Source: Marinobacter vulgaris (lineage in GTDB: Bacteria > Pseudomonadota > Gammaproteobacteria > Pseudomonadales > Oleiphilaceae). Taken from it: 64,000 nt of DNA. The position numbers and the translations under genes are program-made. The stretch's first letter is position 1, and each line of letters begins with the position of its first letter. A model generated the notes under the pieces. That model was not told where the DNA came from, searched no databases, and was given only the letters and a program-made list of their open reading frames with translations. The stretch lies in assembly GCF_003344045.1 (NCBI RefSeq), contig NZ_QFWX01000001.1, positions 186,001-250,000 of the forward strand, given 5' to 3'. This document shows, piece after piece, positions 38,381 to 47,799 of the stretch.

Positions 38381-39481
38381 ATGACCGAATTGCGTGAACT
38401 GACCCCCCATTCCGCCATTTCGACAGAACAGGAGCGCAGGGATAGCCGCCAAAGGCAACTGCTGAGAACCTATTTGCCGGAGATGGTTCGGCTGGAGCGG
38501 ATGCTGGCGGAAGCGCCGGAGCTGGTCTCGGTGAATGCGCTTGCGCGGGTGCCCCTGAAGGAGATTGACTTGCCCATCTACCGGGTTGATCTGGGCAGTG
38601 ATTCCCCCGATGTGCCGGTGGTTTTGCTGGTGGGTGGCGTCCACGGGCTCGAGCGTATTGGCAGCGAGGTGGTGATGGCATGGCTGCGCAACCTGCTGGC
38701 CCGGGTCGCCTGGGATGATAACCTTCAGGCGCTGCTGGAAAAGGTGCGGGTTACCCTGCTGCCAATACTGAACCCCGGCGGCATGTACCTGAATCAGCGC
38801 AGCAATCCCAGCGGGGTCGACCTGATGCGCAACGCGCCGATCACGGCCCAGGACCGCAGTGCGTTTCTGCTTGGCGGCCAGAGGTTGTCGCCGCGCCTGC
38901 CGTGGTTTATCGGGGACCCGGAGCAGGGTATGGAAGCGGAAAACCGGGCATTGGAATCAGTGATCTCCGGACTGCTGCCAGGCCGACCCTTCAGTGTGGC
39001 CCTGGACTGCCACTCGGGTTTTGGCTGGCAGGACCAGATCTGGTTCCCCTATGCCTATCGCCGTCGTCCCATGCGACGGATCGCATCGGTGATGGCGTTG
39101 AAGCTGATCTGGGAACAGGCGTGGCCGGAGCACAACTATCGCTTCGAGCCTCAGTCCCGGCACTATCTGACTCACGGTGACCTGTGGGATTATTTCTACA
39201 AGAAGATTAACCGCAGCGGTGATGGCGCATTCATTCCGCTTACGCTGGAACTGGGTTCCTGGCGCTGGATCCGGAAACGGCCACGACAGTTGTTGCGCCT
39301 GGACGGATTTTTTAACCCGTTGGCTCCTCACCGGCATCGGAGGGTGTTGCGAAGTCACCTGAGCTTTATCGATTTTCTGGTCAGCGCCGCCGCCAACCAT
39401 CAAAACTGGTTGCCGAGGGACGATGAGGAGTCCATGCTTAAAGAAGCCGCTATCGCCCATTGGTACAGGGACCACCACTGA
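38381..39481 (+). CDS. M14-type zinc carboxypeptidase-like protein
   Basis: This 366-residue protein has M14 metallopeptidase features: LLVGGVHGLERIGSE (HxxE zinc ligands), ILNPGGM, the third ligand in LDCHSGFG and a catalytic glutamate in LTLELGSW. It resembles the succinylglutamate desuccinylase/aspartoacylase-like or DUF2817 branch more than digestive carboxypeptidases. I start at ATG 38381 (GGAG seven bases upstream) instead of 38330, which has no SD. The next gene starts 2 bp after its stop, so a functional link is likely. Confidence 0.82.
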   Translation: MTELRELTPHSAISTEQERRDSRQRQLLRTYLPEMVRLERMLAEAPELVSVNALARVPLKEIDLPIYRVDLGSDSPDVPVVLLVGGVHGLERIGSEVVMAWLRNLLARVAWDDNLQALLEKVRVTLLPILNPGGMYLNQRSNPSGVDLMRNAPITAQDRSAFLLGGQRLSPRLPWFIGDPEQGMEAENRALESVISGLLPGRPFSVALDCHSGFGWQDQIWFPYAYRRRPMRRIASVMALKLIWEQAWPEHNYRFEPQSRHYLTHGDLWDYFYKKINRSGDGAFIPLTLELGSWRWIRKRPRQLLRLDGFFNPLAPHRHRRVLRSHLSFIDFLVSAAANHQNWLPRDDEESMLKEAAIAHWYRDHH

Positions 39482-39483
39482 CA

Positions 39484-40218
39484 ATGCACTGGATTCTGTT
39501 ACGGGGGCTCACCCGGGAGCAGTCGCACTGGGGAGAGTTTCCAAGGCTGCTCGCAGATGCTTTTCCGGAGCAACATTTTCATCGGGTGGATCTCCCGGGC
39601 ACCGGCGTGCACTTCAATGACCCCTGTCCCGAGAGTATCGCTGCCATTCGCGAGAGTGTCAGGCACAGTGTTCGCCATATTCCGCGCCCTTACAGCCTGC
39701 TGGCGCTCTCCATGGGGGGCATGGTGGCACTGGACTGGGCGCAGCATGCGCTTGAGGGGGAAATCCAGAACCTGGTTCTGATCAACACCAGCTCCGGCTT
39801 CAGCCCGCCGTGGCACAGGATGAAGCCGGGCGCATGGCCCCGTATCGTACGATTGTTATGCCGCCGCGAACTGTTCGATCGTGAAGCGGACATCCTGAGA
39901 CTGAGCTGTAACCGGCCAGTGAGTCTGCAGACCATGAAACACTGGTATAGCATCCAGCGCCAGCGCCCGGTCAGGCGCCGAACGGCCTGGGCCCAGCTGA
40001 AAGCCGCTGTCGCTTTCAGGCCGCTGCCCGACCGGCCCCTGACCGATGCGCTGCTGCTGGCCAGCGAGGGTGACCGCATTGTTCACTGGAAATGCAGCAG
40101 GGTGCTCGAGCAGCGATGGCAGTGGACGCTGAAAGTACATCCCTCCGCCGGCCACGACCTTCCCCTGGATGATCCGGAATGGATCATCCGTCAGATGAAA
40201 CGCTGGCTGCCCCGGTAA
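39484..40218 (+). CDS. Alpha/beta-fold hydrolase
   Basis: This 244-residue cytosolic protein has the alpha/beta hydrolase layout. The oxyanion region is near LLRGLTREQ, the nucleophile elbow is ALSMGGM (Ser), the acid is Asp in SEGDRIVH, and the catalytic His is in SAGHDLPLD. The ATG 39484 lies 2 bp after the stop of the M14 gene, implying coupled translation. The substrate is unknown; an esterase or thioesterase is possible. Confidence 0.88.
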   Translation: MHWILLRGLTREQSHWGEFPRLLADAFPEQHFHRVDLPGTGVHFNDPCPESIAAIRESVRHSVRHIPRPYSLLALSMGGMVALDWAQHALEGEIQNLVLINTSSGFSPPWHRMKPGAWPRIVRLLCRRELFDREADILRLSCNRPVSLQTMKHWYSIQRQRPVRRRTAWAQLKAAVAFRPLPDRPLTDALLLASEGDRIVHWKCSRVLEQRWQWTLKVHPSAGHDLPLDDPEWIIRQMKRWLPR

Positions 40219-40308
40219 CCGGGGTTGCTTGACGCAACAGGTGTTCCGCGGCAGTCTGCCATAGGATTTATCACTGACTTCCGATGACGACGTATGGAGC
40301 CAATAACA

Positions 40309-40926
40309 ATGAAAATTCTTGAGACCAAAACCGCCCCGAACCCTCGCCGGGTGCGCATGTTCATGTCTGAAAAGGGGTTGCTGGATCGGGCCGAGTTCGT
40401 GGAGATCGATATCCTGAAGGGTGAGAACCTGACACCGGAATACGTCGCCAAGAATCCGATGAAGAAGGTGCCGGTGATGGAGCTGGATGACGGCACCTGC
40501 ATTTCCGAAACCATGGCCATCTGCCGCTTCTTTGAGGAAAGTTATCCGGATTCTCCAACCCTGCTGGGGGATACGCCCCTTGAGAAAGCGCTGATAGAGC
40601 AATGGCTGCGCTGGATCGAATTTTCCTTCTTCATGCCCACCGGGATGTGTTTTCAGCACACCAGCGGTTACTTCAAGGACCGTATGAACCCGATCAGCGA
40701 ATGGGGCGAGGAATGTCGAAACACCGTGGAAAAGTTCATGCACTTCCTCGACAAGCAGCTGGAGGGCAAGGACTACATCTGTTGCGATCGTTTTACCGCT
40801 GCCGACATCAATGCCTTTACCACCGTGGCCTTCGCCCGCGTGGTAGATATCCGCATCAAGCCGGAACAGAGCAACCTCCAGGCCTGGTACGATCGCATCA
40901 AGCAGCGTCCCTCTGCCCAGGTGTGA
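40309..40926 (+). CDS. Glutathione S-transferase
   Basis: This 205-residue GST has an N-terminal thioredoxin-like domain (TKTAPNPRRVRMFMSEKG, NPMKKVPVMELDDG, SETMAICRFFEE for glutathione binding) and a helical C-terminal domain with the FTAADINAFTTV motif (N-capping box). The ATG 40309 has GGAG nine bases before it and is preferred over 40294. It is followed after 4 bp by a DUF4202 gene, probably in one operon. Confidence 0.92.
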   Translation: MKILETKTAPNPRRVRMFMSEKGLLDRAEFVEIDILKGENLTPEYVAKNPMKKVPVMELDDGTCISETMAICRFFEESYPDSPTLLGDTPLEKALIEQWLRWIEFSFFMPTGMCFQHTSGYFKDRMNPISEWGEECRNTVEKFMHFLDKQLEGKDYICCDRFTAADINAFTTVAFARVVDIRIKPEQSNLQAWYDRIKQRPSAQV

Positions 40927-40930
40927 TCCG

Positions 40931-41545
40931 ATGACACAACCCGATCGCCTGGTCTGTGCTCTGGACAAGATTGATACCGCCAACCTGGCGGATCCCAACA
41001 CCGAGCAATGGGACGGTGAATCCCTGCCCAAGGAGTATGCCTACAGCCAGCACATGACCCGCTGGCTGTTCGAGCTTGAGCCGCAACCCTCCGGGCGTAT
41101 GCAGATTGCCTGCCGGGCCCAGCACATCGAGCGCTGGACTATGCCCCGTAGGGATTTCCCGGAAGGCCGCAAGGCCTACTACGAATGGCGCCAGGCCTGT
41201 GGCCGCATGCACGGTCGCAGGGCAGCCGAGATCATGGCGGAGTGTGGTTATCCGCAGGCCGAGTGTGAGCGGGTTGAAACCATCCTTACCAAGCGGGAGC
41301 TGCGCAGGGATGAGGACACCCAGTTACTGGAAGATGTGGCCTGTATGGTGTTCCTTGAGCGTTATTTTGCGGATTTCTATGAGCAGAATGCCGACTATGA
41401 CCGGGAGAAGTGGCTGCGAATTGTCCGCCGCACCTGGGGCAAGATGTCGCCGCGAGGGCATGAGGCGGCACTGAAGCTGGCCGAAGGGATGCCGGCGCAT
41501 TTGCTGGCGTTATTGCAGGAGGCGTTGGCTGAACCTGGGAAGTGA
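40931..41545 (+). CDS. DUF4202 family protein
   Basis: This 204-residue protein of unknown function matches the DUF4202 pattern as I recall it: ALDKIDTANLADPNTEQWDG, CRAQHIERWTMPRRDFPEGR, LLEDVACMVFLE and a closing TWGKMSPRGHEAAL. Conserved His, Arg and Asp residues suggest an all-helical enzyme related to HD-type folds, but no activity is known to me. The gene is 4 bp after the GST and convergent with trpC. Confidence 0.85.
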   Translation: MTQPDRLVCALDKIDTANLADPNTEQWDGESLPKEYAYSQHMTRWLFELEPQPSGRMQIACRAQHIERWTMPRRDFPEGRKAYYEWRQACGRMHGRRAAEIMAECGYPQAECERVETILTKRELRRDEDTQLLEDVACMVFLERYFADFYEQNADYDREKWLRIVRRTWGKMSPRGHEAALKLAEGMPAHLLALLQEALAEPGK

Positions 41546-41578
41546 CTCTGGCCTGGATCGGCATTTGAGTCAGCATTC

Positions 41579-42391
41579 CTAAAAAAACAGCTCTTCCAGT
41601 TTCTTGCCAGGCTCCTCGGCCCGCATGAAAGACTCGCCCACCAGGAAGCCGTAGATGCCCCGGTCGGTCATGGTCTCCACATCAGCCCGGGTCATGATAC
41701 CGCTCTCGGTGATGGTCAGGCGGTCGGCAGAGATCCTTTCGTGCAGGTCGAAAGTGGTATCCAGAGAGACGTCGAAGGTGTGCAGGTTGCGGTTGTTGAT
41801 GCCCACCAGTGGCGTGGACAGGGTCAGGGCGTCGTCCAGTTCCTCGCCGTCGTGCACTTCCACCAGTACACCCAGCCCGATTTCGTGGGCGATGCCTTCC
41901 AGTTCCTGCATCTGGTCCCTGGTCAGGCAGGCGGCGATCAGCAGGATGCAGTCCGCACCAATGGCCCGGCTTTCGTAGACCTGATACGGCGCCACCATGA
42001 AGTCCTTGCGGATTACCGGCAGACTGCAGGCAGCGCGGGCTGCTTTGAGGTAGTCCTCATGGCCCTGGAAGAAGTCTTTGTCGGTGAGCACTGACAGGCA
42101 GGCCGCGCCGCCTTTTTCGTAGCTTTCGGCGATGGCTTCGGGCACAAACGGATCGCGGAGGATGCCCTTGCTGGGGGAGGCTTTCTTGATCTCGGCGATG
42201 ACCGCTGGGGTCCGCTGTTCGATGCGGGCATGCAGTGCGTTAGCAAAGCCCCGCGCCGGCGGTTGGTCGCCAGCCATGGCTTTCAGGTCGCCGATAGAAA
42301 CCGTGCGTTTGCGTTCATCAATTTCCTCCCATTTCCGATCGACGATTTTCCGCAGAATGGTGGGAGTTTTATCCAAATGTCTGTCAGTCAT
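41579..42391 (-). CDS. trpC: Indole-3-glycerol phosphate synthase
   Basis: TrpC closes the indole ring from carboxyphenylaminodeoxyribulose phosphate in tryptophan synthesis. The 270-residue TIM barrel shows [13 protein letters not shown] (catalytic Lys and loop), [28 protein letters not shown] and ITESGI. No fused TrpF domain is present, as in pseudomonads. The start is ATG 42391; the frame upstream to 42439 runs into the repeat element at 42419. It is the last gene of trpE-G-D-C. Confidence 0.97.
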   Translation of the reverse strand: MTDRHLDKTPTILRKIVDRKWEEIDERKRTVSIGDLKAMAGDQPPARGFANALHARIEQRTPAVIAEIKKASPSKGILRDPFVPEAIAESYEKGGAACLSVLTDKDFFQGHEDYLKAARAACSLPVIRKDFMVAPYQVYESRAIGADCILLIAACLTRDQMQELEGIAHEIGLGVLVEVHDGEELDDALTLSTPLVGINNRNLHTFDVSLDTTFDLHERISADRLTITESGIMTRADVETMTDRGIYGFLVGESFMRAEEPGKKLEELFF

Positions 42392-42418
42392 ATCAGGCCC
42401 GTAAAAAGTATGCGAGAG

Positions 42419-42522
42419 CCGGTGGGGAGCCCCTTCCAAAGCTGTCGTCAGCCAGGGATGGCTGACGTCAAGCCCTACATGGACGTACTCGTGGGCGTGT
42501 TTTGGAAGGGTCTCCCCACCGG
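42419..42522 (+). repeat. Hairpin repeat element, copy 1 (trpD-trpC junction)
   Basis: Arms of 22 bp (42419-42440 and 42501-42522, 21 of 22 pairs) enclose a 60-nt core. The core begins with an 8-bp hairpin (42446-42467) with loop AGGGAT, and continues with CTACATGGACGTACTCGT and a final GGGCGTG. The element fills most of the 162-bp gap between trpD and trpC. Read on the + strand it carries two AnGGA motifs; the trp mRNA is its complement. Confidence 0.85.
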
Positions 42523-42553
42523 ATCGTCCGGCTGCAATGTTAGCAGGACAGTA

Positions 42554-43582
42554 TTAGAAACACTGCGAAAAATCTGCAAGCTCCGACATCTTGCCGGCGG
42601 CAAGGCCGGAGCCCATGGCGTCCAGGGCCATCTCCACGCCTTCCCGAGGCGTTCTCGCCAATCCAGCCACATAGATGGCGGCGCCAGAATTCAGGGCAAT
42701 GAGGTCGCGGGCCTTTTCGGCCGTTTCATCATGACCACGGCCGAAGGCGGCCCGGATCAGTTTAAGCGAGTCCTCGGCAGTGTCCACGGTCAGGCCCGCC
42801 AGGGTCTGACTTTTGATGCCCAGATCTTCCGGGGTGATATCGTATTCGGTGACTTCACCATTTTTCAGTTCCGCCACATGAGTCGGACTTGCCAGGCTGA
42901 TTTCGTCCAGACCGTCTTTCGAGTGCACTACCATGATATGTTCGGCGCCCAGGCGCTGCAGAACCTCTGCCATAGGCCGGCACAGTTCCCTGGTGAACAC
43001 ACCGATCAACTGGTGCTTGACGCCGGCCGGATTGGTCATCGGGCCGAGGATATTGAAGATGGTACGACAGCCCAGCTCTTTGCGTGGGCCGATGGCGTGT
43101 TTCATGGCCCCGTGGTGAGCGGGCGCGAACATGAAGCCGACACCGATTTCCTCGACACAACGGGCGACTTCTTCAGGTTTCATCTGCAGGTTGATGCCCA
43201 GGTTTTCCAGCAGGTCAGCACTGCCGCTTTTGGACGATACCGCACGATTGCCATGCTTGGCGACAAAGCCGCCGGCCGCTGCAACCACAAAAGCAGCGGC
43301 GGTGGAGACGTTGAAGAGGTTGGCTCCGTCGCCACCGGTACCGACGATGTCCACCAGTGGCTCGGCTTTGACCGTTACCCGGGTTACCAGCTCGCGCATG
43401 ACTTCGGTGGCACCGGTGATCTCGTCGATGGTTTCACTCTTCAGGCGCAGGCCCATCAGAAAAGCCCCGATCTGCGCATCGGTGGCTTCGCCTTTCATGA
43501 CGATGCGCATAACGTCCTTCATTTCCTCCGTGGACAGGTCCAGGTTGGAGGCAATGCGGTTGAGTGCTTCTTTCATGTCCAT
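42554..43582 (-). CDS. trpD: Anthranilate phosphoribosyltransferase
   Basis: TrpD transfers the phosphoribosyl group from PRPP to anthranilate. The 342-residue enzyme shows the PRPP loop [14 protein letters not shown], the [15 protein letters not shown] segment and the later [17 protein letters not shown]. The start ATG 43582 gives the family start [11 protein letters not shown]; the open frame continues to 43951 only because it crosses repeat sequence. There is a 478-bp gap to trpG, filled by two repeat copies. Confidence 0.97.
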   Translation of the reverse strand: MDMKEALNRIASNLDLSTEEMKDVMRIVMKGEATDAQIGAFLMGLRLKSETIDEITGATEVMRELVTRVTVKAEPLVDIVGTGGDGANLFNVSTAAAFVVAAAGGFVAKHGNRAVSSKSGSADLLENLGINLQMKPEEVARCVEEIGVGFMFAPAHHGAMKHAIGPRKELGCRTIFNILGPMTNPAGVKHQLIGVFTRELCRPMAEVLQRLGAEHIMVVHSKDGLDEISLASPTHVAELKNGEVTEYDITPEDLGIKSQTLAGLTVDTAEDSLKLIRAAFGRGHDETAEKARDLIALNSGAAIYVAGLARTPREGVEMALDAMGSGLAAGKMSELADFSQCF

Positions 43583-43699
43583 TCGTGGGCCTCTTGGTTC
43601 AATCTGCTTTTTGTCTTCTGTGTTTGGGTCTAGCTTAGCAATTTCCTGCTGGGTGTAGGGCCTGTTATTGGGTTGGCCCTCTGATTTGGGAGTATGGTC

Positions 43700-43807
43700 G
43701 ATGGCTGGGGTGGCCACTTCCCAAAAGCGCCTCAAGACATCCCTGTGCGGCTCGAGCTCCGCCATCCATGGCTCCGCACGTTTTGTGAAGTGGCCACCCC
43801 AGCCATC
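43700..43807 (-). repeat. Hairpin repeat element, copy 2 (trpG-trpD gap, inverted)
   Basis: Arms of 27 bp (43700-43726 and 43781-43807, 26 of 27 pairs) enclose a 54-nt core at 43727-43780. The core on the minus strand reads GGAGCCATGGATGGCGGAG and later GCACAGGGATGTCTTGAGG, giving two AnGGA motifs. This orientation is sense to the trp mRNA. The core is 50/54 identical to copy 3 in reverse complement, although the arms are unrelated beyond the inner few bases. Confidence 0.88.
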
Positions 43808-43908
43808 TCCTTTAATCCTCGGTAAGGGCTTATCCAGTGTTTCGTGCCCCAAAACCCATTTTTGCTTTTCCAGCTCTGCGTGGAGAACACACTGGAAAAA
43901 TGCCGAGA
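43808..43908. other. Spacer between repeat copies 2 and 3
   Basis: This 101-bp stretch has no gene. A short inverted repeat (CCAGTGT near 43832, ACACTGG near 43888) suggests a decayed third element or a simple hairpin. With copies 2 and 3 and short flanks it makes up the 478-bp trpG-trpD gap. Open frames that cross the gap on both strands have no recognisable protein content. Confidence 0.5.
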
Positions 43909-44022
43909 GGGCAGTGAGGGGGAGAGTATTCCCCAAACCGTGCGGAGCCATGGATGGCGGAGCTCGAGCCGAACAGGGATCTCTCGAGGCGTGTTTGGGG
44001 AATACTCTCCCCCTTACTGCCC
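43909..44022 (+). repeat. Hairpin repeat element, copy 3 (trpG-trpD gap)
   Basis: Arms of 30 bp (43909-43938 and 43993-44022, 29 of 30 pairs) enclose a 54-nt core at 43939-43992 with GGAGCCATGGATGGCGGAG and GAACAGGGATCTCTCGAGG. It ends 38 bp after the trpG stop (trp strand). Its core orientation is opposite to the trp transcript and to copy 2. Confidence 0.88.
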
Positions 44023-44060
44023 GGAATCAGAACCAGACCCCGAAGGCCACCCAAACAAAA

Positions 44061-44639
44061 CTAGCTCCTAAGGAAGTTCCGAAGAAGCTCATGCCCCTGC
44101 TCAGTCATAATAGACTCTGGATGAAACTGTACGCCTTCGATGGGCAACGTCTTGTGACGAACGCCCATGATTTCTTCCACCGAGCCATCCTCATTGCGAG
44201 TCCACGCAGTCACTTCCAGGCACTCCGGCAGGGTGTCCTTGTCGATCACCAGGCTGTGGTAGCGGGTCGCCTGCAGCGGGTTGCTCAGGCCACGGAACAC
44301 GCCTTCATCTTTGTGGAACACGGGTGACACCTTGCCGTGCATCACCCGCCCGGCGCGGATCACATCGCCTCCGTAGACCTGGCCGATGGCCTGATGGCCC
44401 AGGCACACGCCGAGGATGGGCAGCTTGCCGGCGAAGTGGCGGATGGCGGCCATGGAAATGCCCGCCTCATTGGGGGTGCAGGGTCCCGGGGAGATCACCA
44501 GGCGCTCCGGTTTCAGGGCCTCGATCTGCTCGACCGTGATCTCGTCATTGCGGTACACATGGACATCCGCACCCAGTTCGGCCAGGTATTGCACCACGTT
44601 GTAGGTGAAGGAATCGTAGTTATCGATCATCAGCAACAT
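44061..44639 (-). CDS. trpG: Anthranilate synthase component II (glutamine amidotransferase)
   Basis: TrpG supplies ammonia from glutamine to TrpE for anthranilate synthesis and may also serve PabB. This 192-residue class I amidotransferase has the oxyanion strand [11 protein letters not shown], the nucleophile Cys in ILGVCLGHQ and the His-Glu pair in GVQFHPESI. It follows trpE by 16 bp. It is a separate polypeptide, not fused to TrpD. Confidence 0.97.
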   Translation of the reverse strand: MLLMIDNYDSFTYNVVQYLAELGADVHVYRNDEITVEQIEALKPERLVISPGPCTPNEAGISMAAIRHFAGKLPILGVCLGHQAIGQVYGGDVIRAGRVMHGKVSPVFHKDEGVFRGLSNPLQATRYHSLVIDKDTLPECLEVTAWTRNEDGSVEEIMGVRHKTLPIEGVQFHPESIMTEQGHELLRNFLRS

Positions 44640-44655
44640 GCTCTGTTCCTCCGCC

Positions 44656-46143
44656 TCAGTGGTTGAAATCGTTGTAGGTCATGGCGACAGCGCGGAAGAT
44701 CGCGCGGCCCTTGTTCATGGTTTCCTTCCACTCGAGACGTGGTACCGAATCGGCTACCACCCCTGCACCGGCCTGGATATGCAGGGTATTGTCCTTGATC
44801 ACGGCGGTGCGGATGGCAATGGCGGTATCCATGTTGCCATTGAACGACAGGTAACCCACGGCACCGCCGTAAACGCCCCGCTTCACCGGCTCCAGCTCGT
44901 CAATGATTTCCATGGCGCGGATCTTGGGGGCGCCGCTGAGGGTGCCGGCGGGGAGGGTGGCCCGCAGGACATCCAGGCAGCTGGTGTCCTCTTTCAGGCG
45001 TCCGGTCACGTTGGAGACTATGTGCATCACGTGGGAGTAGCGCTCCACGATCATCTTGTCGGTCAGTTTCACGGTGCCGGTTTCCGACACCCGGCCGGCG
45101 TCGTTGCGGCCCAGGTCGATCAACATCAGGTGCTCGGCAATTTCCTTGGGGTCGGCCAGCAGTTCGGCTTCCAGGGCTCTGTCCTCTGCATCGGTGGCGC
45201 CGCGTTTGCGGGTGCCGGCGATGGGGCGAACGGTAACTTCCTCGTCTTCCACCCGCGCCAGGATTTCCGGTGATGAGCCGACGATGTGGAAGTCGTCCAG
45301 GTCCAGGAAATACATGTAGGGGGAAGGGTTCAGCACCCGCAGTGAGCGGTACAGGTTCAGGGGCGGTGCTTCAAAGGGAATCGACATACGCTGGGAGATG
45401 ACGGTCTGCATCACATCGCCGTCCAGCACGTATTCCTTGATCTTGCCCACCGCCGCTTCGAACTTTTCCTGGTTGAAGCCGGAAATGAAGTCGCTCTCGT
45501 CTACAGTGTTGCCACGCAGATGCGCCGGAGTGCGGGGAGCATCAGCGGTCTGCCGGTGCAGGCGCGATTCCAGATCATCGATGCGCTGCAGGGCCTGCTC
45601 ATAGGCGCCTTCCTGGCTGGGGTCGGCATGGACGATCAGATGCAGTTTGCCGCGCAGGTTATCAAACACCACCACTTCATCGGATACCATCAGCAGGATA
45701 TCGGGTGTTCCGATCCTGTCCGGAGGGCAGGTCCTGCGCAGGCGCTTTTCGATATAGCGAACAGTGTCATAGCCGAAGTAGCCCACCAGGCCGCCGTTGA
45801 AGCGCGGCAGTTCGTCCAGGTCCGGCGCCTTGAAGCGGGCCTGGTAGTCTTCCACGAAGTTTAGCGGGTCGTCTGCCGTTGTCTCCTCGACTACCTTGCC
45901 GTCACGGGTGATGGTGATGTCGTGACCGAAGACCTTGAGCACTTCCCGGCTCGGCAGGCCGATGATGGAGTAGCGGCCCCACTTCTCGCCACCCTGCACG
46001 GACTCGAACAGGTAGGAGTAGGGACCACTGCCCAGCTTCAGATAGGTGCTGAGCGGCGTGTCCAGGTCGGCAAGGACTTCGCGGTAGACGGGGATACGAT
46101 TAAAGCCGGCCTGGGCGAGCTCGGCGAATTGCTCGGGTGTCAT
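44656..46143 (-). CDS. trpE: Anthranilate synthase component I
   Basis: TrpE makes anthranilate from chorismate and ammonia, the first step to tryptophan. The 495-residue protein has an N-terminal tryptophan-binding region ([16 protein letters not shown]) and a C-terminal chorismate-binding domain with [31 protein letters not shown] and GAPKIRAME. Feedback inhibition by tryptophan is expected from the YLFES motif. The start ATG 46143 has AGGA at 8 bases and overlaps the stop of a 25-codon frame, suggesting coupled translation. Confidence 0.97.
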   Translation of the reverse strand: MTPEQFAELAQAGFNRIPVYREVLADLDTPLSTYLKLGSGPYSYLFESVQGGEKWGRYSIIGLPSREVLKVFGHDITITRDGKVVEETTADDPLNFVEDYQARFKAPDLDELPRFNGGLVGYFGYDTVRYIEKRLRRTCPPDRIGTPDILLMVSDEVVVFDNLRGKLHLIVHADPSQEGAYEQALQRIDDLESRLHRQTADAPRTPAHLRGNTVDESDFISGFNQEKFEAAVGKIKEYVLDGDVMQTVISQRMSIPFEAPPLNLYRSLRVLNPSPYMYFLDLDDFHIVGSSPEILARVEDEEVTVRPIAGTRKRGATDAEDRALEAELLADPKEIAEHLMLIDLGRNDAGRVSETGTVKLTDKMIVERYSHVMHIVSNVTGRLKEDTSCLDVLRATLPAGTLSGAPKIRAMEIIDELEPVKRGVYGGAVGYLSFNGNMDTAIAIRTAVIKDNTLHIQAGAGVVADSVPRLEWKETMNKGRAIFRAVAMTYNDFNH

Positions 46144-46217
46144 GGTAACGATTCCTGAAATCTGATCGGTATGGTGGTCTTGCGGGCGACATTCAGCCAG
46201 TACGCCATCGCCACCAT
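46140..46217 (-). CDS. Candidate 25-residue upstream ORF / leader peptide of trpE
   Basis: An open frame begins [13 protein letters not shown] and ends with a TGA that shares ATGA with the trpE start (overlap 46140-46143). It contains an adjacent Tyr-Trp pair. Its ATG and the bases around it (ATGGTGG) can pair with CCACCAT inside the frame, with a GGCGA/TCGCC inner stem, so the start is partly buried. There is no good SD. It may be a leader for trpE control or a translational coupler. Only one Trp codon is present, fewer than in classical attenuators. Confidence 0.4.
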   Translation of the reverse strand: MVAMAYWLNVARKTTIPIRFQESLP

Positions 46218-46320
46218 CGTGTTACGCGGGTTGTGAGAATGCCTCGCGCTGTCATCAGACTCAGTCCCTGCACGGCAGGAATCTCCCGAATTGAAGGTTT
46301 CAAATCAATGTCCTGTGAGA

Positions 46321-47010
46321 TTACAAAAGCTGCGCGAGGGAATCAACAACTGCATCCGCCCCCAGTGAATCTACCGGCGCCCCGTAATTGTAGCCGTAAC
46401 GCACCGCTACCGAGGGTATGCCTGCTGCCAGGGCGGCGCTGATGTCGGTGACCGAGTCACCCACCATCACCGTGGTACCGCGGGTACCGCCCAGTTCGGT
46501 CATGGCGTGGATCAGCGGCTGCGGGTCCGGCTTGCGTACCGGAAGGGTATCCCCGCCAATGCTGAGGTCGAACCAGTGCTCGATGCCCATCTGCTCCAGT
46601 AAGGGCGCCACAAACTGTTCGGGCTTGTTGGTGACAATGCCCATGCGGCACCCGTAGTCCGCCAGCCGGGCCAGGCACTCTTCCACGCCATCGTAAAGTA
46701 CGGAGTGCTGGCCGTTTAGGTTTTCATAGGCGTGGTAGAAGATGGCCAGGGCATCGTTGAACAGCGCATCGTCCTTCTCGCTGGCCGGCTCCCAGTCTGC
46801 GCGCCCCGCCAGGGAACGTCGCACCAGCACGCCGGCGCCATTGCCGACCCACTGCCGGACATTGTCGATGCCGGCCTTGCGGCGCCCCAGATGTTCCAGC
46901 ATGGAATCAATGGCGGCGGCCAGGTCGGGCGCGCTGTCCACCAGGGTGCCGTCCAGATCGAACAGGGCAACCCCCGGCCAGCGCTGGCTGAAAAGACCCG
47001 CCAGGCTCAT
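46321..47010 (-). CDS. gph: Phosphoglycolate phosphatase
   Basis: Gph removes phosphate from 2-phosphoglycolate, a product of DNA-damage repair and oxygenase side reactions. The 229-residue HAD-superfamily protein shows [10 protein letters not shown] (nucleophile Asp), the TNKP motif II and [10 protein letters not shown] (motif IV), with a helical cap between I and II. It overlaps rpe by 4 bp (47007-47010) and lies upstream of trpE, an arrangement shared with pseudomonads. Confidence 0.94.
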   Translation of the reverse strand: MSLAGLFSQRWPGVALFDLDGTLVDSAPDLAAAIDSMLEHLGRRKAGIDNVRQWVGNGAGVLVRRSLAGRADWEPASEKDDALFNDALAIFYHAYENLNGQHSVLYDGVEECLARLADYGCRMGIVTNKPEQFVAPLLEQMGIEHWFDLSIGGDTLPVRKPDPQPLIHAMTELGGTRGTTVMVGDSVTDISAALAAGIPSVAVRYGYNYGAPVDSLGADAVVDSLAQLL

Positions 47011-47693
47011 TGGTTCAGGCTCTGTCTGGCCAGTTCCAGTTCCGCCCGCATCCCGTCGATGGTGGTTTTGTAATCGTCGGTATTGAAGATGGCAGAGCCG
47101 GCCACAAAGGTGTCGGCACCTGCTTCGGCAATTTCACGGATGTTGTCGGTCTTGACGCCACCGTCGATTTCCAGGCGGATGTTGCGGCCGCTGGCATCAA
47201 TGCGCCTGCGGGCCTCGCGCAGCTTGTCGAGGGTGCCGGGAATGAACTTCTGGCCGCCAAAGCCCGGGTTTACCGACATCAGCAGGATCATGTCCAGCCT
47301 GTCCATGACATGGTCGATATAGTGCAGCGGTGTGGCCGGGTTGAACACCAGGCCGGCCTTGCAACCGCCTTCGCGGATCAGCTGCAGGGAGCGGTCGATG
47401 TGATTCGATGCTTCCGGGTGGAAGGTGATGTAGCTGGCACCGGCATCGATAAACATGCGGATCAGGTCGTCCACCGGGGACACCATCAGGTGGACATCGA
47501 TGGGGGCGGTAACGCCGTGCTTGCGCAGGGCCTCGCAGACCATGGGGCCGATGGTCAGATTGGGTACATAATGGTTGTCCATGACATCGAAATGGACAAT
47601 GTCGGCACCGGCAGCCAGTACGTTATCGACTTCCTCGCCCAGTCGGGCAAAATCGGCTGACAGGATGGACGGGGCAATCTGGTAAGGGTTCAT
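47007..47693 (-). CDS. rpe: Ribulose-phosphate 3-epimerase
   Basis: Rpe interconverts ribulose 5-phosphate and xylulose 5-phosphate in the pentose phosphate pathway. The 228-residue TIM-barrel metalloenzyme shows [32 protein letters not shown] (metal ligands), [18 protein letters not shown] and LEIDGGV. ATG 47693 is chosen because the family begins MNPYQIAPS; the frame reaches 47843 without similarity. It is the first gene of rpe-gph and divergent from the DUF3530 gene. Confidence 0.97.
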   Translation of the reverse strand: MNPYQIAPSILSADFARLGEEVDNVLAAGADIVHFDVMDNHYVPNLTIGPMVCEALRKHGVTAPIDVHLMVSPVDDLIRMFIDAGASYITFHPEASNHIDRSLQLIREGGCKAGLVFNPATPLHYIDHVMDRLDMILLMSVNPGFGGQKFIPGTLDKLREARRRIDASGRNIRLEIDGGVKTDNIREIAEAGADTFVAGSAIFNTDDYKTTIDGMRAELELARQSLNQ

Positions 47694-47799
47694 GACGGCT
47701 CTCTTGAACGGTTTGATAATAGAAGCGATGACGGCACGTGGATCGGTTGCTAGTCTACCAGCTTGATGGTGATTTTTCGCACGGAATGAGTGACGGCCT

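Noticed and set aside
42230..43633. 467-codon frame crossing trpC, repeat copy 1 and trpD in antisense
   Set aside because: It spans two conserved genes on the opposite strand; its length is explained by codon bias.
43583..44060. CRISPR array or integron attC sites as an explanation of the repeats
   Set aside because: There are no regular spacers, no cas or integrase genes, and conserved cores with variable arms, the opposite of attC end conservation.
43668..44327. 219-codon and similar open frames over repeat copies 2 and 3
   Set aside because: The frames consist of repeat sequence read in several phases, and the rest overlaps trpG. There is no start signal or domain.
46144..46320. Classical trp attenuator with terminator before trpE
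   Set aside because: There is only one Trp codon and no terminator hairpin with a T-run before the trpE start.
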